Positions 16,402 through 25,759 are shown, numbered from the stretch's first letter. The stretch: 63,403 nt of DNA from Myxococcales bacterium (GCA_029880325.1 JAOUOP010000049.1:1-63403), one strand, 5' to 3'. Made by a program: numbers and translations. The notes: generated by a model not told the origin, from the sequence alone.

Positions 16402-17985
16402 TCATGGCTCGCCGGGGGTGCAGCCGCGGGCCTCGGCGTGGGTGAAGCTGCCGTCGGCGCCGCTGCGCCGGTCTGTGGTGGTGCGCACACGGCAGATGCC
16501 CGCCCGTGGCTTTGGTGTGGCCGGGGCGGCGCTGATGCGGCGGCCGGCCGGATCGCGCAGGAAAAGCGGTTCGCCGGCGTTGGAGAGACCGGAGCTGCCC
16601 AGGCTGCGACCGTGGCGCAGCAGCAGCGCGCCGGGCGGCGGTGGCATGTCGCTGCCCTCGTCGGGGTCGAAGCCCTCGGCCACCAGCAGCACGCGGGCGC
16701 CTGGCGGAATCACCAGCTCGCGCTCGATGGGCGCGGCCTCGGCGTCGTGCTTGTCGCCCAGGGAAAAACCGCGCAGGTCGAGTGGAGCTGACCCGTAGTT
16801 GAGCAGCTCCACCAGTTCCTGAGCCGGCTCCGGCCCCAGCGGGTCGAAGAGCACCTCCTCGATCGAGAGCGTGGCCAGGGGTTCGGTGGTCGCGAGCGAA
16901 AGCTCCAGCGCGCGAACGTTGCCGCTGGCGTCACGCAGTTCGAGCTCCAGCGCGAGCTGGCGCTGGCTGCCCAGGCCCTCGAGGCGCAGCTCGAGCTGTC
17001 CGCCCTGGGCGATGGCGAAATGCTCCTCCCCGGCGCCGCGCAGGCTGGCGATGGTCGGCTCGTCGGTCAGCAGGCGTAGGGTCACACTGTCGTCATCCAC
17101 CAGCGCGCAGGCCGCCTCGAGCTGCAGCTCGTCGATGGCGCAGCTCGGGGCGCTGGGGCGTGGCGGCTCCCGATCGGGGCCGCGGGCGGTCTGCAGCTGG
17201 GCTTCGAAGGGGCCCAGCGGGGCGCCGTGGCGATCGCGGACACCTAGGCCGACGCGCAGCGTGTAGCTCGCCTCCGGTTGGAGCCGCTCCTCGAACGCGA
17301 GCCGGGCGCAGTCGACTCCCGCGTGCTGGGGGGCGAGCTGCTGGCAGGGAGCGAGGTCGAGGGTCGCCGCCACGGCATGGCCGCCGGGGCTCTCGAGCCA
17401 GATGCCCTCGGGCTGGGGGCTGTCGCGGTCGATTTCGCCGTCGAAGGCCAACGTGATCTCGCGCAGGTGGGTGCCCAAGCCCACGCTGGCGTCGCCCGGG
17501 AAGGTTTCTTTCACGCGCGCGCCAGCGGCCGGCGCGTCGTCCACCCGCAGCTCCCAGACCGCGGGGTGTGCGTCCGAGACCGCCCAGGCGGGCAGCGCGA
17601 GGCTGAGGGGGGCGCCCGGCTCCAGGGGTTCGAGCGGCAGCACTTCGAGGCCCCACGGCGTCTCGGCGATGGCGACCTCGAGCTGCCGCGCCAGGGTGGC
17701 GAGGCGCAGCGGGCGACCCTGCAGGTCGTCGAGCAGGGCCTGATCGGGGGCGCCCTGGAGCAGCAGCACGCCCGGCTCGGGGGGATCGGGCGAGGCCGGC
17801 GCCGGCGACAGCCACAGGCGCGGCCAGCGGGGCAGGCGCTCGAGGCTTACCGGCGCGCCGGCGAAGTCGGTGGCCATCAGCTCGAGGTTGCCGGGGGCAG
17901 GCGGCTCCAGCGGATCGCCCGGGGGCGGGGCCAGGCAGCCCAGGAGCGCCAGGGTGGCGGCGGTGATCGCGGTTTTTTCAAGCAT
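16402..17985 (-). CDS. Lipoprotein with Ig-like and lamin-tail domains
   Basis: A 527-residue protein. Signal and lipobox: MLEKTAITAATLALLGC. The middle (~100-260) looks like bacterial Ig-like repeats (THLREITLAFDGEIDRDSPQ...ASYTLRVGLGVRDRHG). The lamin-tail domain at ~370-500 is recognisable from LSIEEVLFDPLGPEPAQELVELLNYG and LDLRGFSLGD. Such proteins are common on myxobacterial surfaces; the role is unknown. It is divergent from the HNH gene, with 88 bases between. Confidence 0.8.
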   Translation of the reverse strand: MLEKTAITAATLALLGCLAPPPGDPLEPPAPGNLELMATDFAGAPVSLERLPRWPRLWLSPAPASPDPPEPGVLLLQGAPDQALLDDLQGRPLRLATLARQLEVAIAETPWGLEVLPLEPLEPGAPLSLALPAWAVSDAHPAVWELRVDDAPAAGARVKETFPGDASVGLGTHLREITLAFDGEIDRDSPQPEGIWLESPGGHAVAATLDLAPCQQLAPQHAGVDCARLAFEERLQPEASYTLRVGLGVRDRHGAPLGPFEAQLQTARGPDREPPRPSAPSCAIDELQLEAACALVDDDSVTLRLLTDEPTIASLRGAGEEHFAIAQGGQLELRLEGLGSQRQLALELELRDASGNVRALELSLATTEPLATLSIEEVLFDPLGPEPAQELVELLNYGSAPLDLRGFSLGDKHDAEAAPIERELVIPPGARVLLVAEGFDPDEGSDMPPPPGALLLRHGRSLGSSGLSNAGEPLFLRDPAGRRISAAPATPKPRAGICRVRTTTDRRSGADGSFTHAEARGCTPGEP

Positions 17986-18073
17986 CGCTTCTGGTATCGG
18001 CCAGTCGCCGCGGCGGTTTCGCCGCGCTTTGCGGAATTCCCATCTGCGCTATGCTTTCGATGTCCCCTGAGCC

Positions 18074-18649
18074 ATGGCCTACGGTCTCGACGCTCCCGTG
18101 CTGGTGCTCAATCGGTTCTACCAACCGGTTCGGGTCACCCGAGCGCGCCGCGCTCTGACGCTGCTTTTCGCGGGATCGGGCCAGGCCCTCGATCGAGACT
18201 ACCGTCAGCACGACTTCGAGCGCTGGCTGCAGGGGGCGCCGGGGGAGGGCGACGAGGTGATCGGCACCAGCTCGGGGCCCCTGCGCATCCCGCGGCTGCT
18301 GTTGCTGCTGCACTACGGCCGCGTGCCCCGCAACACCATGCGGCTGTCGCGCCGCAATGTGTACCTACGGGACGACCACACATGTCAGTACTGCGGTCAG
18401 CGCAAGACCCCGCGCGATCTGAACCTGGACCATGTCACGCCGCGCTCGCGCGGGGGCAAGACCACCTGGGAGAACCTGGTGACCTCCTGCCGGCGTTGCA
18501 ACTTCAACAAGGGCAGTCACAGCCTGGACGAGGCTGGAATGCGGCTGATGCGGGTGCCGATTCGGCCCAATTGGACCACGGCCGCGGCGCTGGCGGCGGC
18601 GCCGCGCCACTTTGCGGAGTGGGAGCCGTTTTTGGGGGCTAGAGCCTGA
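18074..18649 (+). CDS. HNH endonuclease family protein
   Basis: A 191-residue protein. The C-terminal HNH domain (residues ~90-155) reads RDDHTCQYCGQRKTPRDLNLDHVTPRSRGGKTTWENLVTSCRRCN; the two CxxC pairs probably bind structural zinc and the DH and N residues form the active site. The N-terminal ~90 residues (VLVLNRFYQPVRVTRARRAL) match the widespread stand-alone HNH proteins of unknown duty. There is no methyltransferase or other restriction gene beside it. Confidence 0.9.
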   Translation: MAYGLDAPVLVLNRFYQPVRVTRARRALTLLFAGSGQALDRDYRQHDFERWLQGAPGEGDEVIGTSSGPLRIPRLLLLLHYGRVPRNTMRLSRRNVYLRDDHTCQYCGQRKTPRDLNLDHVTPRSRGGKTTWENLVTSCRRCNFNKGSHSLDEAGMRLMRVPIRPNWTTAAALAAAPRHFAEWEPFLGARA

Positions 18650-18845
18650 AACCCCGTTCGAGGGGGGGGCCGAAGGAGGCCTCGTGTCTGGTGTCTCCTG
18701 GATGCGGACGTGAACGTGGACGTCGTCGAGCTGGCGGTTGTTGCCCGCCGTTGGCGCCGGGCGACCACGACTGTGTTCACGAGACACGCGACAGGTGGGG
18801 CGCGCCGTTTGCGCGGCCGAAAACCCCCTGGTAGAGAGCAGCGCG

Positions 18846-20999
18846 ATGGCCAGAAGGCGCCGCCGTAAAAAGGTTACCGAGACCTCGCACAAGCCCGAGG
18901 CGCTCGATCAAGAACTCGAAGTCGAGGAAGTCGCGGAACTCGAGGAACTCGAGGAACTCGACGTCGACCTGGAACTCGAGCAGGCGCTGCCCCGGGAGCC
19001 GCAGGAGCCCACGCTGGTGGGGCTCGGCCCCGACGGTCCCGAGGCCGACATGGAGCTGTTCCAGGAGCCCGATCCGGACGGGGACGATGAGCCGCTGTCC
19101 ATGGTCGGCTTCGAGCGCAGCGCCGCGCAGGGCGCGCGCATCAGTGAGCTGCCGCCGGCGCCAGCGACCCCCGAGGTTTTGCCCGAGCCGGGGCCCCCTG
19201 CGCTGCAAGCTCGCGAGGCGCCCGAAGCCTTGCCGGTGGCGCGGCCGTGGCCGCTGGACTCGGTGGCCCTGGACTCCCATGAGCCGCAACGCCGCGAGCC
19301 CCACGCCGCAGAGCCTATCGTGGCCCCCGATCGCGAAGCGCCTGGGCCCGCCGAAGCGCGCGAGGAACCGGTCTACGAGGAGCCCCTCCAGGAGGAGTCG
19401 ATCCAGGACGAGCTACCGCCCGCGCTCCCCGTCCCACGGCCCTCGGCTGCCTCGCTCGCGGCGCCGGAGGAGACCTTTCCGGCGCGGCCGCTGCGGCTGA
19501 TCGCCGTCGGCGGCGCCCGCGGTGGCGTGGGCAAAACCATCATTGCAGCCAACCTCGGGCTCTACCTGGCGACCATCGGCCGGCGCGTGGTGTTGGTCGA
19601 TGCCGACCCGGCGGGCGCCAACCTCCACACCTGCCTGGGCACCGGCGCGGCCACGCCCCTCAACCGGCTGCGCCGCGGCCAGCGCGGCGATGCGGCCAAG
19701 GGCGTGGCGTCCGACGCTCTCGAGTCGACCCCCTTCCGCGGTCTGCAGCTGTTGCACCTGGGTCTGGACGAGCCCGGTGCCGGCAACTCCCGGGGCGACC
19801 GACTGACCCGGGCCATGGCGCGGCTGCGGGAGCTGGACGCCGAGTATGTGGTGGTGGACCTGGGCGTGGGGCTGGGCAAAGAGGTGCTCGACAACTTCCT
19901 GGCCGCCGACCTTTCGGTCTTCGTCACCGTGCCCGAGCCCACCGCCATCGAGAATACCTACCGCTTCCTGCGCGGGGCCTTTGGGCGCTTTCTGCTCAAC
20001 GGCATCGAGGACGAGGAGGCGCGTGCCGAGCTGGAGCGCCGCTTGCGCGGGGCTCCGGCGCCGCTGGATCTGCTGCATCAACTGGAAGCCGAAGAGCATT
20101 CCCTGGCCGCCGCGGTGCGCGCCGCAATGGAGCGCTTCCGCTTGCGACTGGTGATCAACCAGACGCGCCTGCGGGCCGATTTGCAGTTGGGCTTTTCCAT
20201 GCAGAGCGCGGCGCGTCGGCGCCTGGGTTTGACCCTGGACTACACCGGCCACATCGACCACGACGACGCGGTCTGGACCTGCGTGCGCAATCGCCGGCCG
20301 CTACTGCTGGAGGTTCCCGGCGCCAAGTCGAGCCGCAAGATCGAGAAATTGGCGCGCCGCATCATGTTGATCGAGGCCGGCAAGGCTCAGCAATCGGGGC
20401 TCTCGGGCGTGCCAGTCGACAGTCACCACGACCTGCTCGAACTCGAGCGCGGCGCCACCGACGAAGAAGTGCGTCGCGCCTACAAGCGCTGCCGCGAGAT
20501 CTACGCTCACGATGCCCTCTGCGGCTACGGTTTGTTCGAGCCCCATGAGATCGAGGCCCTGCGCGCGCGCATCGACGAGGCTTTTGACGTGCTGCTCGAT
20601 CCCGCGCGCCGCCGTCCCTACGAGCTTTCGGTCTTTCCCGAGACGCCGGAGCCGGTGCTGATCCCGCCGCCGGAGGATCTGGACGACGAACCACCGCGCC
20701 CGGCGCCTGCGATCTCCCATGACACTCAGTTTACGGGCTCGCTATTGCGCCAGGTTCGAGAGTCCATGCGCATCGGCTTGGCGGAGATCAGCCAGCGCAC
20801 CAAGATCTCGACGTCGTACCTGAAGGCGATCGAGGAGGATGACTTCGGCAAGCTGCCGGCGGTTGTTTACACCGCCGGTTTCGTCACCCAGTACGCGCGT
20901 TATTTGAAGCTCGACGCCAAGCAGGTCAGCCGCACCTACGTCGGCCGCTTCAAGCGCTACCTGGAGGACAAGGAGCGCTCCTTCGCGCGCAAGTCATGA
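18846..20999 (+). CDS. ParA/MinD-like ATPase fused to J-like and RodZ-type HTH domains
   Basis: A 717-residue protein starting at MARRRRRKKV; the frame is open to 18738, but that part lacks protein character. Residues ~15-210 are acidic and disordered. Residues ~215-490 form a deviant Walker A ATPase: IAVGGARGGVGKTIIAANL, VVLVDADPAGANLH and YVVVDLGVGLGKEVLDNF. Residues ~525-600 resemble a J-domain (DLLELERGATDEEVRRAYKR ... IDEAFDVLLDPARRRPYE) without HPD. Residues ~630-715 are a RodZ-like helix-turn-helix (LRQVRESMRIGLAEISQRT ... YLKAIEEDDFGKLP). It is probably a spatial organiser of the polar or division machinery. It overlaps maf by ATGA. Confidence 0.85.
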   Translation: MARRRRRKKVTETSHKPEALDQELEVEEVAELEELEELDVDLELEQALPREPQEPTLVGLGPDGPEADMELFQEPDPDGDDEPLSMVGFERSAAQGARISELPPAPATPEVLPEPGPPALQAREAPEALPVARPWPLDSVALDSHEPQRREPHAAEPIVAPDREAPGPAEAREEPVYEEPLQEESIQDELPPALPVPRPSAASLAAPEETFPARPLRLIAVGGARGGVGKTIIAANLGLYLATIGRRVVLVDADPAGANLHTCLGTGAATPLNRLRRGQRGDAAKGVASDALESTPFRGLQLLHLGLDEPGAGNSRGDRLTRAMARLRELDAEYVVVDLGVGLGKEVLDNFLAADLSVFVTVPEPTAIENTYRFLRGAFGRFLLNGIEDEEARAELERRLRGAPAPLDLLHQLEAEEHSLAAAVRAAMERFRLRLVINQTRLRADLQLGFSMQSAARRRLGLTLDYTGHIDHDDAVWTCVRNRRPLLLEVPGAKSSRKIEKLARRIMLIEAGKAQQSGLSGVPVDSHHDLLELERGATDEEVRRAYKRCREIYAHDALCGYGLFEPHEIEALRARIDEAFDVLLDPARRRPYELSVFPETPEPVLIPPPEDLDDEPPRPAPAISHDTQFTGSLLRQVRESMRIGLAEISQRTKISTSYLKAIEEDDFGKLPAVVYTAGFVTQYARYLKLDAKQVSRTYVGRFKRYLEDKERSFARKS

Positions 21000-21613
21000 G
21001 CCCCGCGTCGGTCACCCAACAGAGCCGATTGATCCTGGCGTCGGCCTCGCCCCGTCGTCGCGAGATCCTCGGCCAGCTGGGACTGCGCTTCGAGGTATTG
21101 CCGAGCGGTGCGCCCGAGGATGGCCCCGGCGGGCGCGACGCGGTGAGCTATGCGCGCGGGCTGGCCGAGCTGAAGGCCAGTTCGGTGGCGGTGGGCCTCG
21201 CGCCCGGCGGCTACGTGCTGGGGGCCGACACGGTGGTGGTGATCGACGATCGCGTGCTCGAAAAGCCCACCGATGACAGCGAGGCCGTCAAGATGCTGAT
21301 GTTGCTGTCGGGGCGCATTCATCGCGTGGTGACGGCGGTCAGCGTGCTGCCGGCGGGGCAGGGCGGCGCTGCGGCTGCGCGCACCGTGGACGTCGCGAGC
21401 CGCGTGCGCTTTCGCGAGCTGTCGCGCGACATGGCTGTGCGTTATGTGGCCTCGGGAGAGGGCCGGGACAAAGCCGGCTCCTACGCCATCCAGGGGCTGG
21501 GCGCGGGGCTGGTCGTAGCCATCGACGGCAGTTATTCCAACGTCGTGGGGCTGCCGGCCTGCGAGACCCTCGAGCTGCTCATGCAGGTCGGTGCCCTGGA
21601 GTGCTGGCCGTGA
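20996..21613 (+). CDS. maf: Maf family nucleotide pyrophosphatase
   Basis: A 205-residue Maf/YhdE-type enzyme that hydrolyses non-canonical or pyrimidine nucleoside triphosphates (housecleaning). Signatures: LILASASPRRREILGQLG at the start, GADTVVVIDDRVLEKP and a C-terminal GRDKAGSYAIQGLG. The ATG overlaps the preceding stop (ATGA at 20996-20999), and its own stop overlaps the next GTG start. The three genes are therefore coupled. Confidence 0.93.
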   Translation: MSPASVTQQSRLILASASPRRREILGQLGLRFEVLPSGAPEDGPGGRDAVSYARGLAELKASSVAVGLAPGGYVLGADTVVVIDDRVLEKPTDDSEAVKMLMLLSGRIHRVVTAVSVLPAGQGGAAAARTVDVASRVRFRELSRDMAVRYVASGEGRDKAGSYAIQGLGAGLVVAIDGSYSNVVGLPACETLELLMQVGALECWP

Positions 21614-22299
21614 GCGCCGGGGGGCTTGGCGAGGCCATTGCAGAGCGGCTCGCCGCCGTCGACGCGCGCGTGCGCCAGGCCTGTGAGCGAGCCGGGCGCG
21701 CCCGCGAAGAGGTGCGCATCCTCGCCGTCTCCAAACGCCACCCCCCCGGGGCCATCCGCGCCGCCTACGCCGCAGGGCAGCGCGACTTCGGCGAAAACTA
21801 TGTGCAGGAACTGGACGAAAAAGCGGCTGCCCTGGCCGACCTCGATGGACTGCGCCTGCGCTTCATCGGTCACCTCCAGCGCAACAAGGCCAGGGTTCTG
21901 GTACGCCGCGGCTGCAGCGTCGACACCGTGGACTCCGAGCGCCTCGCCCTCGAACTCGACCGTCTGGCGACGCGCGAAGGCCGGCGCGTGGAAGTTCTTC
22001 TGCAAGTTAACATCGACCGCGAGGCCCAGAAGGCCGGCATCGATCCCGACCAGGTACCGGGCCTGTGTGCGCGCGTGGCCCAGCTTCCGGGCCTGGAGCT
22101 ACGCGGCTTGATGGCGATTCCCGCGCCGGCGGAGGAACCCGAAGCCATGCGCCCGGCCTTTCGGCGTCTGGCCCAGTTGGGCCAGCAGCTGGGGTTGCCT
22201 GAGCTGTCCATGGGCATGAGTGACGACCTGGAGGTGGCGGTCGAAGAGGGCGCCACCATGGTGCGCGTGGGTACGGCGATTTTTGGACCGCGATCCTGA
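21610..22299 (+). CDS. yggS: YggS family pyridoxal phosphate homeostasis protein
   Basis: 229 residues, type III PLP fold, non-catalytic PLP carrier. The PLP lysine sits in ILAVSKRHPPGAI; also present are FGENYVQELDEKAA, FIGHLQRNKA, LLQVNIDREAQKAG, and the C-terminal LSMGMSDDLEVAVEEGATMVRVGTAIFG. I use GTG at 21610 because it overlaps the maf stop (GTGA); an in-frame GTG at 21601 is also possible. Confidence 0.93.
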   Translation: MSAGGLGEAIAERLAAVDARVRQACERAGRAREEVRILAVSKRHPPGAIRAAYAAGQRDFGENYVQELDEKAAALADLDGLRLRFIGHLQRNKARVLVRRGCSVDTVDSERLALELDRLATREGRRVEVLLQVNIDREAQKAGIDPDQVPGLCARVAQLPGLELRGLMAIPAPAEEPEAMRPAFRRLAQLGQQLGLPELSMGMSDDLEVAVEEGATMVRVGTAIFGPRS

Positions 22300-22362
22300 G
22301 GGGGTGGGGGCGGGCGAGCCGGGGGGGCGTGGTGCTGCGGGCGCCCGTGCTACGATTCTGCC

Positions 22363-23328
22363 GTGTCGAGCCGCGGTCGCATCTCCCGCCGTGAAGCGCT
22401 GCGCTGCGCCGGAGCCCTGACCGCGACTGCGGCGCTCGCGGCGTGTTCGTCTGCCACCAAGTCCACATCGCCCGGGGCATCATCCCGTCCTGAGGAGGGC
22501 AGCTTGGAAAAGAAGCGTATGCCGGTCGTGTATCTCCCCCATGGCGGTGGCCCCTGGCCCTTCGTCAAGCAGCCGCTCTTCGGGCCCGAGGGCACCTGGG
22601 ATCGAATGCGAGACTACATGGTGGGCCTGGCGGGGCTAACTGCGAGTCGGCCGCGGGCCATTCTGGTGGTTTCGGCCCACTGGGAAGAGCCGCTGCCGAC
22701 CACCATGTCCTCGCCGCGGCCGCCCATGCTCTACGACTACTACAACTTTCCGCCCGAGGCCTACGAAGTCCAGTGGCCCGCGCCGGGCGCTCCCGAGCTG
22801 GCTGCGCGGGTCCGTGAGCTGCTTTCGAGCGCGGGCCTGCGCGTCGCCGACGACGCCGAGCGCGGCTTCGATCACGGCACCTTCGTACCGCTCAAGCTCG
22901 CCTATCCCGAGGCCGACATTCCCACCACCCAGCTTTCACTGGTCGCAGGCCTCGATCCGGCCGAGCACTTGAAGATCGGCCGGGCGTTGGTTCCGCTGCG
23001 CGACGAGGGCGTGCTCATCCTCGGTAGCGGCATGAGCTACCACAACATGCGCGGCCTGCTGGAAGGCTCCAAGGGCAATGCCCTCGGACGCGAAGACTCC
23101 AAGGTCTTCGACGACTGGCTGCAGCAGACGCTGACGCTCCCGGCCGAGCAGCGCGACGCCCGCCTGGCCGCCTGGCAAAACGCGCCGGCCGCGCGCGCCT
23201 GCCATCCGCGTGAGGAACACCTATTGCCGCTACACGTCATCGCCGGCGCTGCCGCAGACGACCGAGGCAGCGTGCCGTATCAGGAAGTTCTGATGGGCGC
23301 GCACATCAGCGCGGTTCACTTCGGGTGA
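22363..23328 (+). CDS. Exported DODA-type (LigB/YgiD) dioxygenase
   Basis: A 321-residue member of the 4,5-DOPA extradiol dioxygenase family. Metal-ligand histidines appear in YLPHGGGPWPF, VVSAHWEEPLP, GFDHGTFVPLK and the C-terminal HPREEHLLPLHV. Unlike ordinary YgiD it starts with a twin-arginine-like signal and lipobox (SRREALRCAGALTATAALAAC), so it is likely a Tat-exported lipoprotein. The start is GTG at 22363. The substrate is unknown; candidate substrates are catecholic compounds. It is convergent with the next methyltransferase gene, 24 bases apart. Confidence 0.85.
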   Translation: MSSRGRISRREALRCAGALTATAALAACSSATKSTSPGASSRPEEGSLEKKRMPVVYLPHGGGPWPFVKQPLFGPEGTWDRMRDYMVGLAGLTASRPRAILVVSAHWEEPLPTTMSSPRPPMLYDYYNFPPEAYEVQWPAPGAPELAARVRELLSSAGLRVADDAERGFDHGTFVPLKLAYPEADIPTTQLSLVAGLDPAEHLKIGRALVPLRDEGVLILGSGMSYHNMRGLLEGSKGNALGREDSKVFDDWLQQTLTLPAEQRDARLAAWQNAPAARACHPREEHLLPLHVIAGAAADDRGSVPYQEVLMGAHISAVHFG

Positions 23329-23352
23329 ATCGTCTGGGTGGCTGGGACGATC

Positions 23353-24051
23353 TCATCCACCGGGCGTCCGCGCCGTCAGGCATTCCAGAAAGCGGGGCCT
23401 GAAGGGCGTTACCAAGACGTCCTGGTAGCCCAGCTCACGGGCCAAGTGGGCAGCGTGACCGAGGCCGCCATGGTGACCGTGACCGCCGTGACTGTCGTGA
23501 CTGTCGTGACCGCCATGGGCACCGTGCCCTTCCCGGCGGTGCAGTAGGCGTCCCAGCAGCCGATGGAGCCAGGGGCCGCGACCGACAAAATCTACCAGCA
23601 CGAGCTGGCCGCCGGGCGCGAGCACACGCTGCAGCTCGAGTAGCGCTGCGCGCTGCAGTGGTTGGGGCAGGTGGTGAAACATCAGGCTGCCCAGGGCGAC
23701 GTCGAACTTGCCGTCATCGAAGGGCAGTCGCTCGGCGGCGGCCAGCTCGAAACGCGCCGGCAGGCCGCGTGTGGCGGCTTTGGCGCGGGCGCGCGCGATC
23801 ATTTCGGCGGAGGGGTCGATGCCGATGACCTCACCGCGGGAGCCGACCGCCTCGGCGGCCGCCAGGGCGAGGGTTCCGGTGCCGCAGCCGACGTCGAGTA
23901 CTCGCTGGCCGCTTCGAATGCCAGCGGCATCGATGGTGCGACGGCGAAAGCCGGACTCTTGACCCACAGTCAGAAGCAGCATCAGACGGTCGTAGTATCC
24001 CGCCCAGTGGATTACGTGCCCCTCGGTGGGCGCACTCGCTGAGTCGACCAT
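23353..24051 (-). CDS. SAM-dependent methyltransferase with His-rich insert
   Basis: 232 residues, class I methyltransferase of the UbiE/type-11 kind: RVLDVGCGTGTLALAAAEAVG (motif I), VIGIDPSAEMIARAR, LPFDDGKFDVALGSLMFHHL and LAPGGQLVLVDFVG. Between ~172 and ~200 lies a run of His, Gly and Asp (HGAHGGHDSHDSHGGHGHH) encoded by a 9-base-periodic repeat. This looks like a metal-binding loop and may confer metal regulation or act on a metal(loid). The substrate cannot be assigned. Confidence 0.85.
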   Translation of the reverse strand: MVDSASAPTEGHVIHWAGYYDRLMLLLTVGQESGFRRRTIDAAGIRSGQRVLDVGCGTGTLALAAAEAVGSRGEVIGIDPSAEMIARARAKAATRGLPARFELAAAERLPFDDGKFDVALGSLMFHHLPQPLQRAALLELQRVLAPGGQLVLVDFVGRGPWLHRLLGRLLHRREGHGAHGGHDSHDSHGGHGHHGGLGHAAHLARELGYQDVLVTPFRPRFLECLTARTPGG

Positions 24052-24116
24052 GCTGCAGGAAGTCTAGCACGGGGGCTGCCAAAGCGGCGATCCCGACGGC
24101 AGACTTCCGGGGCCGG

Positions 24117-24683
24117 TTACATGGGCTCGACCTCGAACGACCAGGGACCGAAGGTTGCGTCGGAGAGCAGGTGGTCGCGGTGGTCGCTTTGGCGGTCGAG
24201 TTCCCAGGCCGCCTCGATTTCGAGCCGCTGGGACGGCGCGGCGACCGGCAACCGGCAGTCGTACAGCATGGGGGGGACGAAGCCGGTGGCATTGGCGAAG
24301 GAGTGCATCGGTCCATCTGGACCACGCTGCGCGGGCGGGGCCCGGCGTTCGAGCGCTGCCAGCACCAGGTCATGCATCTGGTCCTCCGTCGCCTGGGTGA
24401 CCTTCAGAAAGCGGATACCGAGCTCCCACTGGCCGGGCCGAAGGCTTCGCGTGCGCACGATGCGCGACGGAATCGCCAGCCGTTGTCCGGTGTACGAATG
24501 CAGCACCAGCGACAACGGCCCGCTCCCCGGCGAGCCGCGACCGATGGCGCGGCAGCCGGATTGGGATAGATCCCGCAACTCGTAGCGGTCGCCGCGCGCG
24601 TTCGCCCGCCAGAGAAATACCGTGCCCGTGGTCGGGAGGCGAAAGGCCCGCCGCCGCTCAGAGATTTGCGAGGGTACTGCCAT
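24117..24683 (-). CDS. PilZ domain protein
   Basis: 188 residues. The PilZ c-di-GMP binding signature is present: RRRAFRLP (RxxxR type) near residue 10 and DLSQSGCRA (D/NxSxxG) near residue 38. The C-terminal ~80 residues are not recognised and may be an effector part (GFVPPMLYDCRLPVAAP). A GGDEF gene lies 3 kb away on the same strand; c-di-GMP signalling links them in principle, but they are not co-transcribed. Confidence 0.82.
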   Translation of the reverse strand: MAVPSQISERRRAFRLPTTGTVFLWRANARGDRYELRDLSQSGCRAIGRGSPGSGPLSLVLHSYTGQRLAIPSRIVRTRSLRPGQWELGIRFLKVTQATEDQMHDLVLAALERRAPPAQRGPDGPMHSFANATGFVPPMLYDCRLPVAAPSQRLEIEAAWELDRQSDHRDHLLSDATFGPWSFEVEPM

Positions 24684-24862
24684 CAGATCAGCGTAACGGT
24701 CGCTGCGGCGATATCTTGACGGAGAAACCGTCGATGCCGCAGGGCCGGGGGCGATGGAGGAAGCGGACTGACCGTTTGGCGAATGTCTCGGCAGCGTTCA
24801 ACCACACGGCTGCGGCGATTCGACACGGATTTGTTGGCGCCCTCGCAGAATAAACCCGAAAT

Positions 24863-25759
24863 CTACCTGCCGCGATGATGCTTTTGGTCGGACAGCGCTG
24901 ATTTTTCTTCCCTGCCCCACTCTCTGACACCGGGAAGGCAGGCGTAGAGCAGGCGGTGGTAGACGCGCCTTGGCAACAGGCGCCGCAGCAGGGCGAAAAG
25001 GTGGGCGTCCAGGGTTGCAGGTACGCGCAAGGGGGGACGCCGGGCTTGAATCGTACGAACGACCGCTGACGCCACGCGTTCGGGGCCGGCGGGCACCATG
25101 CGCATCACGCGGGCGACGAAACCTTCCATGAACCGGTAGTGATTGTAGTAAGGGTCGTCGATGGCCTGCTTTCCCGCATGGGACAGACCGGTCCAGCGCA
25201 CTTTTTCGAAACCGTCGGAGTTGATGAATCCCGGCTGGATCAGGGAAACCCGGATGTTCCACGGGCGTACCTCGTACCATAGGGCTTCGCTCGCGCCTTC
25301 GAGAGCGAACTTTGAAGCGCTGTACACGCTCATGGTCGGCATCGCCATCATGCCGCCGACCGAACTCACGTTCAGGATCCGCCCCCAGCGCTGGCTGCGC
25401 ATGTGTGGCAGAACCAGGCGCGTCAGCTCCATGGGTGAACGATAGTTGATGTCCATCTGTGCCAGCCGATCCTGTTCGGTCACATGTTCGACCACCGAGC
25501 GGTAGGCCATGCCGGCATTGTTGATCAATACGTCGATGCCACCCCAGGCGGCATTGGCCTCCTCGACCACCGCGCGGCGCTGCTCGGCGTCGGTCACGTC
25601 CAGGGCGCGCAGCCATGTGCGTTCAGATTGCTGAATTTGCCATTTGGCGAAGCGCGGTAGAGAACTCGCGCGTGCGGTCAAGAGTAGACGATGGCTGGTG
25701 CGCTCGATCAGTCGGCGGCTGATCGCCAAACCCAGCCCGATGCTGGCTCCGGTGATCAA
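24863..25759 (-). CDS. Short-chain dehydrogenase/reductase, N-terminus uncertain
   Basis: About 298 residues from a TTG at 25759. Classical SDR: ITGASIGLGLAISRRL (NAD(P) binding), DVTDAEQRR, DVLINNAGM, NVSSVGG and the catalytic YSASK. The C-terminal extension (DAHLFALLRRLLPRRVYHRL) matches membrane-associated SDRs. No ATG exists in frame upstream. However, an ATG at 25934 overlaps the yihY stop (ATGA) in a frame offset by one base (MSDSPGTATPAGTTAAP). The true start may be there, with a 1-base frameshift between ~25930 and ~25790. Confidence 0.8.
   Translation of the reverse strand: MITGASIGLGLAISRRLIERTSHRLLLTARASSLPRFAKWQIQQSERTWLRALDVTDAEQRRAVVEEANAAWGGIDVLINNAGMAYRSVVEHVTEQDRLAQMDINYRSPMELTRLVLPHMRSQRWGRILNVSSVGGMMAMPTMSVYSASKFALEGASEALWYEVRPWNIRVSLIQPGFINSDGFEKVRWTGLSHAGKQAIDDPYYNHYRFMEGFVARVMRMVPAGPERVASAVVRTIQARRPPLRVPATLDAHLFALLRRLLPRRVYHRLLYACLPGVREWGREEKSALSDQKHHRGR

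Noticed and set aside
18074..18649. HNH protein considered as part of a restriction or defence system
   Set aside because: No methyltransferase, ATPase or other defence gene adjacent; the family is a common stand-alone one.
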